From Spirochaetales bacterium (GTDB taxonomy: Bacteria; Spirochaetota; Leptospiria; Leptospirales; Leptonemataceae), in NCBI GenBank assembly GCA_024233935.1, contig JACKOY010000001.1:310001-374000 (forward strand): a stretch of DNA of 64,000 bases. The letters run 5' to 3'. The translations under genes were made by a program, and so were the position numbers. Of the stretch, positions 1-8,014 are shown piece by piece. The number at the start of each line of letters is the position of its first letter. The stretch's first letter is position 1. The notes under the pieces were generated by a model, which did no database searches, was not told the DNA's origin, and saw only the letters and a list, made by a program, of their open reading frames with translations.

Positions 1-700
1 AAACAAGCCGCTATGGGTCGATCCCGGTCAACCCGAGGTGCGCTCCTACAACTGGGCGATCCTTGCCGAATTGATCCGCATGGGAGTCGATGAGGTTCAG
101 TTTGATTATGTGCGTTATCCGGCCGAAGGCAATCTTTCCCGGGTCACCTACCACGATGTGCGCACTCCGGCCGACAAGACCGGGCACCTCAAGACCTTCC
201 TGTTCGGCGCCTGGATGCTGTCGCGTGAGGTCGATGTTCACCTGGCGATCGATGTGTTTGGCATTGTTGCCTGGGGCGAAGAGGCGGACGTGCACAACAC
301 CGGACAGCGCATCGCGGAACTCGCGCTCTTTGTAGATGTGGTGTCACCAATGCTCTATCCATCGCATTTCAGTCGCGGCTTTCATGGCTACGCGAATCCG
401 GCGGACATGGGTTACCACTTTTACAACGAAGGCGTCACTCGTTTTCGCGAACTGACCGGTCATCGGGTAGTTGTGCGACCCTGGATCCAGGCCTTTCGCT
501 GGCGCGTTACAAACTTCAATGAAGACTACATCCGGGATCAGTTGCGCGGCAGTGAGTCAGCCGGGGGCAGCGGCTGGATGATGTGGAATGCCGGCAACCA
601 GTACGACCTGGTGTACCGCGCTTTGCGCAACGCCCGCGCCGCTTCCAACACGGAAGGGCACGACGCCGAACTGTCCGGCATGCTTCCTCCCGGTCTGTAA
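1..700 (+). CDS. Putative glycoside-hydrolase-like protein (DUF4015 family), C-terminal part
   Basis: The frame is open from the left edge (phase from base 2), so the N-terminus lies outside the window and about 232 residues are visible. Motifs typical of the DUF4015 putative glycosidase domain are present: a WVDPGQPEVR stretch, the EVQFDYVRYP strand, DVFGIVAW, and VSPMLYPSH. The C-terminus SGWMMWNAGNQY fits the last strand of a TIM-barrel-like fold. Members are usually exported or lipid-anchored and their substrate is unknown; the signal region cannot be seen here. It is followed after about 70 bases by the EAL gene on the same strand. The family call is fairly sure; enzymatic activity is not established. 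Confidence 0.8.
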   Translation, partial: NKPLWVDPGQPEVRSYNWAILAELIRMGVDEVQFDYVRYPAEGNLSRVTYHDVRTPADKTGHLKTFLFGAWMLSREVDVHLAIDVFGIVAWGEEADVHNTGQRIAELALFVDVVSPMLYPSHFSRGFHGYANPADMGYHFYNEGVTRFRELTGHRVVVRPWIQAFRWRVTNFNEDYIRDQLRGSESAGGSGWMMWNAGNQYDLVYRALRNARAASNTEGHDAELSGMLPPGL

Positions 701-773
701 ACGCAACTTTTGTCCAGGCCTGATTGCTTTCAATGCGATGGACAGCGTTCGGCTGCCTGGTCAAAAGGACACT

Positions 774-1970
774 ATGTCAACGGAGTCCGACCTGAGGCTG
801 CCGGGGGAGCCGGTTCCTTTTTTCCAGCCGATCGTTTCCGTTTCCGATGGCCGGATCTACGGTTACGAGGTGTTGGGGCGGGCTCTTACTGAACAGGGGC
901 CTGTCTCTTTGGGCCCTTTCTTTCACGGAGGCGGCGCAAGCCATGAAGAGCGCCTGCGTGTAGACCGATGCATTCGTCGCGCGGCCCTCGAAAAAAAGAA
1001 ACGGGAGGGATCTTCGGCGCGCCTTTTTCTGAACATACATCCGGCCTGGATTTATACCCGGGGCGACAAGGCTTTTCCGACCATTCAGATGGTTTCGGAG
1101 CTCGGCCTCAATTCGGAAGAGATCGTCGTCGAGATTACGGAGGAGAACCTGCTGAGCGCCGAGTTTTCGGACGTCATGCGGCTCATCGGGCGGTACCGGG
1201 AAGCCGGCGTACGCGTCGCGATCGATGACTTCAGTTATCCAAACTTCGACCGCCTGATTGCAGCCCGGCCGGCGATCGTGAAGCTCGATATGCAGTTGGT
1301 CAAGAAAGCCGCCCGCAATCTGGAGTACCGGCGCCTGACCGACTACATATCCCGGTTTGCCCAGGAGCTGGGTGTTGCCGTTTTATTCGAGGGCGTCGAA
1401 GACGTTGTAGAACTCGAAAGTGGTCTTGAGGCCGGTGCGAGCCTCATGCAGGGCTTCTATTTCGCGCCGGCCGGTCCTGACTTTCTGCCGCCCGATCATT
1501 TCCAGGACGATATCCGACTGGCCCTCAGCAATGTTTACTATCGCTCGGTCAGTCATCTGAGTGGTGTCGTACGCCTGGAACGTCAGCTCAATCGCTACAT
1601 GCGGCTCCTTACGGAAGAGCCCGGCGGGGCGTCCGACGATCTTGATACGGTGCTCGCACGCCTGCACGATCAGTTGCCTTCCACGTGCTTTCGCCTTTTT
1701 GTTTGTGACGAAACCGGCAGGCAACTTTCGGCGAATCTGACACGGGTTTCCGGCACATTCGAACGCCAGGAGCACTTTCGCGGCAACAACTGGAGCTGGC
1801 GGCCCTACTTTCTGGATAACCTGATTCGAATGCGGGAATATGATCAGGGAGTAGTTTCACACCCGTATATCGATCATGAGACCCGCCATCGCACGATCAC
1901 ATTCTCCTACCCGCTGCGCCAGGATCGCTTTTTGTTCATGGATTTTCTGGCCGGGTCGGACGCAGAATAG
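774..1970 (+). CDS. EAL-domain protein with C-terminal PDC/Cache-like (YkuI_C-type) domain
   Basis: 398 residues, ATG at 774 with an AAGGA ribosome site just upstream; the frame is open further upstream but without a comparable start. Residues about 10-255 form an EAL domain: E-V-L-G-R at 32-36 (ExLxR), LNIHP, VEITEE, AIDDF, VKLD, FEGVED and QGFYF. Active EAL proteins hydrolyse cyclic di-GMP. The loop after DDF reads SYPNFDRL instead of the usual GTGYSSL, so activity is uncertain. Residues about 260-398 resemble the PAS/Cache-like C-terminal domain of Bacillus YkuI (RPYFLDNL, SHPYIDHETRHRTITFSYPL). There is no GGDEF domain. The 3' end overlaps the convergent nucleosidase gene by 35 bases. Confidence 0.85.
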   Translation: MSTESDLRLPGEPVPFFQPIVSVSDGRIYGYEVLGRALTEQGPVSLGPFFHGGGASHEERLRVDRCIRRAALEKKKREGSSARLFLNIHPAWIYTRGDKAFPTIQMVSELGLNSEEIVVEITEENLLSAEFSDVMRLIGRYREAGVRVAIDDFSYPNFDRLIAARPAIVKLDMQLVKKAARNLEYRRLTDYISRFAQELGVAVLFEGVEDVVELESGLEAGASLMQGFYFAPAGPDFLPPDHFQDDIRLALSNVYYRSVSHLSGVVRLERQLNRYMRLLTEEPGGASDDLDTVLARLHDQLPSTCFRLFVCDETGRQLSANLTRVSGTFERQEHFRGNNWSWRPYFLDNLIRMREYDQGVVSHPYIDHETRHRTITFSYPLRQDRFLFMDFLAGSDAE

Positions 1971-2673
1971 AAAGCAGGGTCGTTTGAAGCTGCTCGCTCA
2001 TGGGGCGATGGCGTGATTGCCACTGCCGCGAGCCGTCGGGGCCGACCAGATTCGTCACGGCGGTGATGGCCACGAACGCCGCATCCAGTTTCTCCGCGGC
2101 CCGGGCGACGCCGAAGGCTTCCAGATTCTCAAATCGCATCCCGGTTTTGCTGAAGGCGCCCCCTTTGTCTTTTTCAAGCTTCGCGTCAAACGCCAGGGTA
2201 ACGGATGAGGTCGAGTTGATGGCGCCGTAAACCACCTTAAGGCGCTTCTTTAACTCCGTTTCGAGCCACCGACCGACTGGCCCGGTCCGGCCGGCCGCCT
2301 CCACCTGCATGGGGGCCGGAATGTGCGCGCGTCCTTCGAGGGCCAGAACGTCGTAGCCAAAAAACCGGGTGCTGAAGGCGTAGGCTTCGCCGGCTTCGGC
2401 CTCGCTATCGTTCGGATAAGCGCCGCTGGAACCGACAAAAACCATTTCGAACGGAGCGCCCAACTCCTGGGCCCGCCCCAGAACCGTCAGAGCCGCTGTC
2501 AGGCTGCCGACGCCGGTCGCAAAGGTTCTGACACGGAACTTTTCTTTTTGTTGTCCAGAACCAATCGGCAGATCAATCAGTTGATCCTCCAGAACCATAA
2601 GAAGATCGATCTCGGGTTCGAAGGCGCCGATCAGCCAGACTTCGCCCTCGATTATTTTCTTGTCAGGGCCCAT
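1936..2673 (-). CDS. Purine nucleosidase/phosphorylase-family protein, futalosine hydrolase (MqnB)-like
   Basis: 245 residues. The pattern is that of the PNP_UDP_1 family: ATGVGSLTAALT near residue 52, VFVGSSGAYP, STSSVTLAF, and the acidic ENLEAFGVARAAE helix followed by FVAITAVTNLVGPDGS and RQW. This matches MTA/SAH nucleosidases and especially futalosine hydrolase, which removes hypoxanthine from futalosine in the alternative menaquinone pathway that leptospires use. No other mqn gene is nearby to confirm the substrate, so MTA/SAH nucleosidase remains an alternative. The start is separated by only 21 bases from the divergent lipoprotein gene, so the two promoters must overlap. Confidence 0.72.
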   Translation of the reverse strand: MGPDKKIIEGEVWLIGAFEPEIDLLMVLEDQLIDLPIGSGQQKEKFRVRTFATGVGSLTAALTVLGRAQELGAPFEMVFVGSSGAYPNDSEAEAGEAYAFSTRFFGYDVLALEGRAHIPAPMQVEAAGRTGPVGRWLETELKKRLKVVYGAINSTSSVTLAFDAKLEKDKGGAFSKTGMRFENLEAFGVARAAEKLDAAFVAITAVTNLVGPDGSRQWQSRHRPMSEQLQTTLLSILRPTRPENP

Positions 2674-2694
2674 ATACGTGGCGTTGTTGCTGGC

Positions 2695-3015
2695 ATGCTC
2701 GTTCGCAAAAGCCTGCTTTCCCTTGCTCTTCTATTTCCGGTCCTGCTTGTCGGCGCATGCACATCGCATCCGGACACGGCGGAGTGCGGGCGCTTTTATT
2801 CGCATGTGCTTTCTATCATGGAGCGCGGCCCGCGCAGCATTGCCGCCGGGCTGGGAACGCAGCAGGCGAAAGAGGCCGTGATTAATTACTGCCTGACCCT
2901 CACCGATTATCAGGTTGAGTGTGCCCTTTCTCAGAACGCCCTCGACGGCATTGCGGCCTGCGAAGTGGCGGAGCAGGGTTTTATGGACCGTTTGCCCTGG
3001 CGCGGCGGACGCTAA
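2695..3015 (+). CDS. Small cysteine-rich lipoprotein
   Basis: 106 residues from ATG 2695. MLVRKSLLSLALLFPVLLVG then A-C gives a textbook type II signal peptide with the lipid-attached Cys at residue 22. The mature part is short and probably helical. It has four further cysteines (AEC, NYC, VEC, AAC), which suggests two disulfides in the periplasm or at the surface. Size, helix content and cysteine pattern recall the small all-helical lipoproteins annotated in Leptospira, but I cannot assign it to a named family. It is transcribed away from the nucleosidase and converges on the Mce operon. No function is proposed. Confidence 0.75.
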   Translation: MLVRKSLLSLALLFPVLLVGACTSHPDTAECGRFYSHVLSIMERGPRSIAAGLGTQQAKEAVINYCLTLTDYQVECALSQNALDGIAACEVAEQGFMDRLPWRGGR

Positions 3016-3020
3016 CACTC

Positions 3021-3830
3021 TCAGAATGCCGTAAGCGCCGCGCGAACGAAACTCGTTACCGGCGCCTGTTCGCGCGTATCTTCCAGGCTCTCGCGTAGTT
3101 CATTTACGACGGTTTGCGCATCGGTAACGAGCGTGTTCGCGTTTCGATGGAGTTCGTCATTGTTTACGAGCTGGCCCAGGGTCCCCTGACCCTCGTTGAT
3201 CTTGCGCGTGATTTCCCGGACGTTCTCGATTGTCTGGCGTACGTTCGTTCGGTTTTCGGTGATGAGTTCGGCCAGACCGGCTACCGGATCGCCCGCCGCG
3301 CTGCCCTGCAAGCGGGGCGCGTTTTCACCACCGCGGTCGAGAAGATATGCCAGGGCGGTCTGGTTTTTCTCAGCCAGCTCCGATACAGCCGGCATGAGCA
3401 CTTCGATTTCTCGCGCCCCGGCGGCGCCGTCGCGCGGGCGCGAAGACCCCGGATTGATGGAGATCACCTTGCCGGAAAGCAGGGATTCGTTCTTGATCTC
3501 GATATTGTAGTTTTCGTAAAACACTACCTGCTGCTTCAGTTCTAAAGTGATTGCGACCCGCTGTCCCACGCGATCGGGGGAGTCCACCGGCACGACCCGC
3601 CCTTCGGCATCTACCGGTACAAGTTCGATATTGTCTACCAGGCCCGCCGGCACTCCGAGCACGGTCACGCGGGAGCCGGCCTTGACGCCTTCGGCGTTGT
3701 CGAAGAATACCACCATTTGCCGGCCGCGGCTTGCAAAAGGGCCGCTTTCAGACACAATCGTAAAATAGCCGACCATCGTCAGGGCGCCGAAAAAGAGAAT
3801 GCCCACAAGCAAGTTTTGCAACCAGTTCAT
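3021..3830 (-). CDS. MCE/MlaD-family lipid-transport substrate-binding protein (second copy)
   Basis: 269 residues. One N-terminal membrane helix (about residues 5-27, LLVGILFFGALTMVGYFTIV) is followed by a single MCE domain (about 35-130). Its typical segments are VVFFDNAEGVKAGSRVTVLGVPAGLV and the strand ending LLSGKVISINPG. A helical tail then predicts coiled coil (ENRTNVRQTIENVREITRKINEGQGTLGQLVNN). MCE proteins form hexameric rings that carry lipids between membranes with an MlaE/MlaF transporter. This is the last gene of the minus-strand operon, 72 bases after the ATPase gene. It shares the IxENRxxIxxxxxNxRxIxxKxNxG tail pattern with the MCE protein at 4694-5578 but is otherwise divergent. 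Confidence 0.92.
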   Translation of the reverse strand: MNWLQNLLVGILFFGALTMVGYFTIVSESGPFASRGRQMVVFFDNAEGVKAGSRVTVLGVPAGLVDNIELVPVDAEGRVVPVDSPDRVGQRVAITLELKQQVVFYENYNIEIKNESLLSGKVISINPGSSRPRDGAAGAREIEVLMPAVSELAEKNQTALAYLLDRGGENAPRLQGSAAGDPVAGLAELITENRTNVRQTIENVREITRKINEGQGTLGQLVNNDELHRNANTLVTDAQTVVNELRESLEDTREQAPVTSFVRAALTAF

Positions 3831-3854
3831 AACATTCCCCGCTCCGCCCGGTTC

Positions 3855-3887
3855 AATTGCACCACAGTCGCTGTGGAGTTCGCAATT
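3855..3887. other. Intercistronic hairpin between the Mla ATPase and second MCE gene
   Basis: Two nested perfect arms: AATTGC (3855-3860) with GCAATT (3882-3887), and inside it CCACAG (3862-3867) with CTGTGG (3871-3876), loop TCG. No T-run follows in the direction of transcription (minus). It therefore looks like an RNA processing or stabilising element, or a weak attenuator that sets the level of the last MCE gene, rather than a terminator. On the plus strand it is followed by a T-run, but no gene is transcribed that way here. Confidence 0.5.
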
Positions 3888-3902
3888 CTTTTTTACTCTG
3901 CG

Positions 3903-4697
3903 TCATTTCGATTTACTTTCTGTTTCGCGATCGGCCTCGACCGTAATGGGTCCTTCGCTGCGGCCGTGAATGAACTGTTGCACTATCTCGTTCTCGGTCC
4001 GACGGATTTCGTCCGGGGTTCCAACAAAAAGCACACGACCCTTGTAGAGAAAGGTAATGCGATCGGCTATGTAATAGGCTGAATTCATGTCATGGGTGAC
4101 GACGATCTGTGTCACTTCCAGCTCTCGTTGCATACGCCTGACAAGCTCGTTGATTACCTGGCTCATGACCGGGTCCAGGCCCGAAGTGGGTTCATCGTAG
4201 AGCAGGATCTGTGGATTGGTTGTGAGGGCCCGGGCGAGCCCGACCCGCTTTTTCATTCCGCCCGAGATACTGCCGGGCAACAGATCCCGGGCCCCCAGCA
4301 AACCGAGCCACCGCAACTTCTCAAGAACGATCTGTTCTATTTCGCGTTCGGATGCCAGCCGCAACTCCCGCAGCGGCAGCGCCACATTCTCGAAGACGGT
4401 CAGCCAGTTGATCAGTGCGCCGCTCTGAAAAAGTACACCCATCTGGGAACGCAACCGCGCGCGGGTCTTGTTGCGCGCCCGGGTCATTCGTTCGCCGTTG
4501 ATCGTCACATCGCCCTGATCCGGGTCCAGCAGGCCCACAATATGGCGCAGCGTAACTGATTTCCCGGTGCCGGACCCCCCAAGTATGACCATTGTTTCAC
4601 CGCGCCGAACGCTGATGTCGACGCCGCGCAGCACTTCGTTAGAACCGAAGGCTTTTCGAATGCCGTGCAGTTCGATGATGTTGCGCTCGGTATTCAA
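3903..4697 (-). CDS. mlaF: ABC transporter ATPase of the Mla/Mce lipid-transport type (MlaF)
   Basis: 264 residues. Walker A is GGSGTGKS at about residues 36-43, the Q-loop is in VLFQSGALINWLTVFENV, the signature is SGGMKKRVGLAR, Walker B is ILLYDEPTSGLDP and the switch histidine lies in VVTHDMNS. The Q-loop context SGALINWLTVFENVALPLRE is typical of MlaF/Mkl ATPases serving MCE systems. It would energise the MlaE-type permease in the inner membrane. Its start overlaps the stop of the upstream MCE gene by 4 bases, indicating translational coupling. Family assignment is firm; the direction of lipid transport is unknown. Confidence 0.95.
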   Translation of the reverse strand: MNTERNIIELHGIRKAFGSNEVLRGVDISVRRGETMVILGGSGTGKSVTLRHIVGLLDPDQGDVTINGERMTRARNKTRARLRSQMGVLFQSGALINWLTVFENVALPLRELRLASEREIEQIVLEKLRWLGLLGARDLLPGSISGGMKKRVGLARALTTNPQILLYDEPTSGLDPVMSQVINELVRRMQRELEVTQIVVTHDMNSAYYIADRITFLYKGRVLFVGTPDEIRRTENEIVQQFIHGRSEGPITVEADRETESKSK

Positions 4698-5578
4698 AAC
4701 AGCGCACCCGCCAGCACCAGAAGTAAGTCCAGGAAGTCCACGGCCGCCCTGGTTTCGCGCAGGTCTTCGGCTCCTCCGCGCACTTCCTCGGTCAGTATGA
4801 TTACACTCTTTAAGAAGTCGTTGGAGCCCTGGACCAGATCAGCCCGATTGACAAGCGCCGCGACGGTATGATTGCCCTGGTTCAGCTTGTCGGTGATGTC
4901 GCGCAGGTTTGCTGTAATTTCGTGAATACCGGATCGGTTTTCGTTTACGACGCTGGCGATCAGGAACAGTGGATCGTCGTAGTTGCTGGCCTCCAGAAGC
5001 TCTTCGTTTGTGCGGCGTGGCAGGTAACCTTTGCGGCGAAACAGGGCCAGTTCGTCGGGATTCAGAGTCAGGGGAGTAACCGGAGCGAGGCGCCGGTCCG
5101 GACCGGTCGACTCCAGGTTTGCGCTGCCCGGATCGATCTCGATCACCCGCGGAGAAAGCACGGTCAGATAGCGCGAAACAATGCGATAGTCCGGGTAAAG
5201 AACGATCGGCGCCCGCATGTAAAGCACCGCGATCACAGTCTGCCCGTGGGATCTTTCATGCTCCCGCGCATAGGGGCGCGGCCAACCGGAACGGTTCAAG
5301 GTCATATAGTGCAGGGAACCGACCACTCCCATCTCTACACCGTTAACGTACACCAGAACACCGGCTTGCAATCCTTCGGCGGTCTGCAGGCGGACCGGCA
5401 GGCGCACGGGCCCGGCTCGTACCTGTGCTCCGACAAAGATGGTGAAGTAACTGACAATGGCCAGCGCAAGAAAAAAGGCCAGGCCCACCAGGGGCGCCAG
5501 ATTGCGCTCCAGGCGGTCCCTCACGATCGCCCACCATGTAACCTGCGTGCTTTCATCGGTAGAAAATCGTTGTAACAA
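4694..5578 (-). CDS. MCE/MlaD-family lipid-transport substrate-binding protein (first copy)
   Basis: 294 residues. A cytosolic leader of about 28 residues precedes one membrane helix (LAPLVGLAFFLALAIVSYFTIFV), then an MCE domain with PVRLQTAEGLQAGVLVYVNGVEMGVV and a C-terminal strand LSPRVIEIDPGS. The domain carries an inserted loop, GWPRPYAREHERSHGQ. The tail is helical (ENRSGIHEITANLRDITDKLNQGNHTVAALVNR) and ends with a hydrophobic stretch DFLDLLLVLAGALF. It overlaps the permease gene upstream by 26 bases and the ATPase gene downstream by 4. A second, divergent MCE gene lies at the end of the operon, so mixed or alternative rings are possible. Confidence 0.9.
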   Translation of the reverse strand: MLQRFSTDESTQVTWWAIVRDRLERNLAPLVGLAFFLALAIVSYFTIFVGAQVRAGPVRLPVRLQTAEGLQAGVLVYVNGVEMGVVGSLHYMTLNRSGWPRPYAREHERSHGQTVIAVLYMRAPIVLYPDYRIVSRYLTVLSPRVIEIDPGSANLESTGPDRRLAPVTPLTLNPDELALFRRKGYLPRRTNEELLEASNYDDPLFLIASVVNENRSGIHEITANLRDITDKLNQGNHTVAALVNRADLVQGSNDFLKSVIILTEEVRGGAEDLRETRAAVDFLDLLLVLAGALF

Positions 5579-6338
5579 AGTATCCCAGCACCAGCACGTT
5601 CAAGAAAGAAAGCACCACGGACTTGCGTACCGCTATGCCGACTCCAATCGCCCCCCCCGAAGCGCTCAACCCCTGATGGCACGAGATCGTTGAAATCGTA
5701 ACGCCGAAAATCAGCGCCTTGAGCTCACCAACCCAGATATCTTTGAGCCCGGTTTCGGTCTTTAAAACCTCCAGCACCATATTCGTATACTTCACGAACT
5801 CGACCCCGAGCTGGGTTTTCGCAATCAGGCCCCCTCCCAGAACGCCGAGCAGAGAAGCGTAAGCCGAAAGCACCGGCACCGTAATGCTGAATCCAACAAT
5901 GCGCGGTAACAGCAGGTAACGCACCGGGTCGATCGACATCACCCGTAGTGCGTCGACTTCTTCCGAGACGGTCATTGTGCCAATCTCGGCTGCCATGGCG
6001 GAACCCACCGCCGCAGCCATGATCAGGGCCGTCATGAAAGGCGACATCTCCCGCGTCAGTGTTACAACGATCACCTGACCGATCAAATCCTCCTGACCGA
6101 AATCCTGCAATGCCAGCCCGGTCTGCAGGCTGATGATCATTCCGGTGAACGAAGCAACAATACTTACTACGAACAGGCTCTTCACGCCGGCCACGTACAT
6201 TTGCCGGAGCGTCTGGTGACGCTTGAACCACAGCCAGGGCAGAAGCAGCAGGGTCTCAAAGAGCAGGATTAAAGCCTCGCCTGCTCCCCGCAGCAGGTCC
6301 ACGATAATAAAGAAAGCATGAGAGATGGGCCGCGTCAT
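5553..6338 (-). CDS. mlaE: MlaE-family ABC transporter permease
   Basis: 261 residues with about five or six hydrophobic segments. The conserved MlaE stretch SEEVDALRVMSIDPVRYLLLPRIV lies at about residues 125-148; it corresponds to the EQIDAL-x-VMGxDP motif that contacts the ATPase. Other family signs are an amphipathic N-terminal helix region, RQMYVAGVKSLFVVSIVASFTGMI, and the ending NVLVLGYFVTTIFY. It forms the inner-membrane dimer on which the MCE ring sits. The ATG overlaps the stop of the upstream repeat-protein gene by 4 bases (ATGA), so the two are very likely co-translated. Confidence 0.95.
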   Translation of the reverse strand: MTRPISHAFFIIVDLLRGAGEALILLFETLLLLPWLWFKRHQTLRQMYVAGVKSLFVVSIVASFTGMIISLQTGLALQDFGQEDLIGQVIVVTLTREMSPFMTALIMAAAVGSAMAAEIGTMTVSEEVDALRVMSIDPVRYLLLPRIVGFSITVPVLSAYASLLGVLGGGLIAKTQLGVEFVKYTNMVLEVLKTETGLKDIWVGELKALIFGVTISTISCHQGLSASGGAIGVGIAVRKSVVLSFLNVLVLGYFVTTIFYR

Positions 6339-7876
6339 AGATCGTACCAGAAAAGGCTCACTGTGGTCCGGGGTTGAATCGCCGGTGCGTGATCGTGCCG
6401 CAACCCGAACAAGCCCCCCAAAAATTGTACGGACCAGTACGATGGCGTTCGATGGTATTCGAAGCCGAGCAAAAAGTGATGCACCTCTTCCGCATTCCAG
6501 TACAGAGAATAGAGGCGCCAGAGGGTAGCAAAATACCGGTCGCCGTTTTCGTACTGGTTGTACTCGAGCAGGCTGTAGAGCGTGCCCCAGACCCGTTCGA
6601 ACTCATCCGAGCGGAACGGCCAGAGGGCCAGGGTGCGAAACTCCGTGCGTCCCGAGTCGTCGTTGATGCTGTGAAAGAGCGGCCATATTTTCAAATATGA
6701 TTCGGTTTCGCGTGTGCGGTGATAGTAGCGTTCGAGGTTCCAGTAGAACGGAACAAAAATATCATAGTCTGACTCCAGAATTGCCGAGTGCGTTCGCAAG
6801 TTGACATAGAACGGAGTTATAAACGTCGCTTCATTGAAATAGGGATTGTCCTCACCTGCCGGAGGCGCCGGGAAATTCGTTTCGGGCCGTGATTGATCGA
6901 CGATTGTGTTTTCCTGCTCGGAGCCGAAACGATAGTGCCCCCAAAATGGAAAGATGATGTGCTTGTCAATATGCGGGTCGCGTGCGTATCCGTACTGGTA
7001 TAAAAACCAGAGTGCGTTCATGTTGAAGTTGCCCGCCTCACGGTCTTCACCCCAGGCCGCGAAACCGCCAATCAGTGGCAGCCACAGAAAGGTGTGCACA
7101 TTCAGGTTGTCCTGATCGCTCCACTTGCGGCCGTAAAACGGGAAAGCCAGAAAGAAATGCCGGGGCTCCCGGCGATCGAGGCCGTCGGAACCCCACTGGA
7201 AAAACGGCCAGAGCAGGGTGCGATGATCGTACTGCCCCTGATGAATTTTGTGCGAGTAGAAGGGCAGAATGCGCAGGTCATCGCGGGTTGGCGAGCCGCC
7301 CCACATAATCAAAGGCCACAGGATGCTGCGCGCCCGATAATCGCGGTACGACCAACTCGTGTACAATGGCCAGAGTACGTACGAAATCTCCGACCAGCCG
7401 AGTTTGTTTCGTACCGTTCCGTAGAAAGGAAAAATGCTGAAGTATCGTTCGCCTTCCGCGTCTCCGAAGCCGAGATGAAAGAAGGGAGTCAGAAAATAGT
7501 CTTCGTCCCCGCCCTCGTCCTCGTGGTAGAAATCTTCCCCCGTAATGAAGTAGAGCAGGGTCCAGCGTCTCCAGTGATCGGTGCCGTGAGAATAGAACAG
7601 AGGATAGAGCACATTCTGATAATCGTAGGCGCGTTCATCGTTTTCGTAGCGGCTGTAAAGTGGGTGAACCGTGAATTGAAACTGACCGGCTGCCCGGGTT
7701 TGCTCGTACAGGAACCAGAATTGCCAGTACTCCCGCGGCGACTCATCAACTATATGGATGGGCTGGCGGGCCCAGGCGGCTTCGGTCGGCAAAGCAAGTA
7801 ATGCGAGAAAAAGCGCCAGCGGCGCAATCAGGGCTCGGCGGGATACGGACGGGCTTCTCACTCGAAGCCAGTCCAT
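6335..7876 (-). CDS. Exported aromatic-repeat (WPL/PFY) protein heading the Mla-like operon
   Basis: About 513 residues from the ATG at 7876. That start gives a good signal peptide (RRALIAPLALFLALLALPTEAAWA); ATG 7921 and TTG 7939 are alternatives. I recognise no named domain. The mature chain is a series of short strands with repeated cores such as LYPLFYS, LTPFFHL, IFPFYGT, LWPLYTS, LWPLIMWG, ILPFYSH, LWPFFQWG, AFPFYGR, IIFPFWGH, ITPFYVN, FVPFYWN, IWPLF and LWPF. The linkers are charged, and the chain ends SLFWYDL. Alternating aromatic strands with charged turns suggest a beta-barrel or beta-propeller-like envelope protein. It is the first gene of the permease-MCE-ATPase-MCE operon (4-base overlap), so an outer-membrane or periplasmic role in lipid transport is inferred, not shown. 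Confidence 0.75.
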   Translation of the reverse strand: MDWLRVRSPSVSRRALIAPLALFLALLALPTEAAWARQPIHIVDESPREYWQFWFLYEQTRAAGQFQFTVHPLYSRYENDERAYDYQNVLYPLFYSHGTDHWRRWTLLYFITGEDFYHEDEGGDEDYFLTPFFHLGFGDAEGERYFSIFPFYGTVRNKLGWSEISYVLWPLYTSWSYRDYRARSILWPLIMWGGSPTRDDLRILPFYSHKIHQGQYDHRTLLWPFFQWGSDGLDRREPRHFFLAFPFYGRKWSDQDNLNVHTFLWLPLIGGFAAWGEDREAGNFNMNALWFLYQYGYARDPHIDKHIIFPFWGHYRFGSEQENTIVDQSRPETNFPAPPAGEDNPYFNEATFITPFYVNLRTHSAILESDYDIFVPFYWNLERYYHRTRETESYLKIWPLFHSINDDSGRTEFRTLALWPFRSDEFERVWGTLYSLLEYNQYENGDRYFATLWRLYSLYWNAEEVHHFLLGFEYHRTPSYWSVQFLGGLFGLRHDHAPAIQPRTTVSLFWYDL

Positions 7877-8014
7877 GGGGCCGCATCCGCAAATGAAACC
7901 CAAAAATCGGGCCGATTCCATAAGTCCCCGTCGCAACAAAAGGATTTACGAACGCATCCCGTGCCATGATCTGGGTTCGCGGCGAAGAACGATCGGCGCA
8001 CGGTGCGAATCCAG

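Noticed and set aside
588..773. Longer N-terminus for the EAL protein
   Set aside because: The added 62 residues overlap the upstream gene, are Cys/Arg-rich without pattern, and the ATG at 774 has a good ribosome site.
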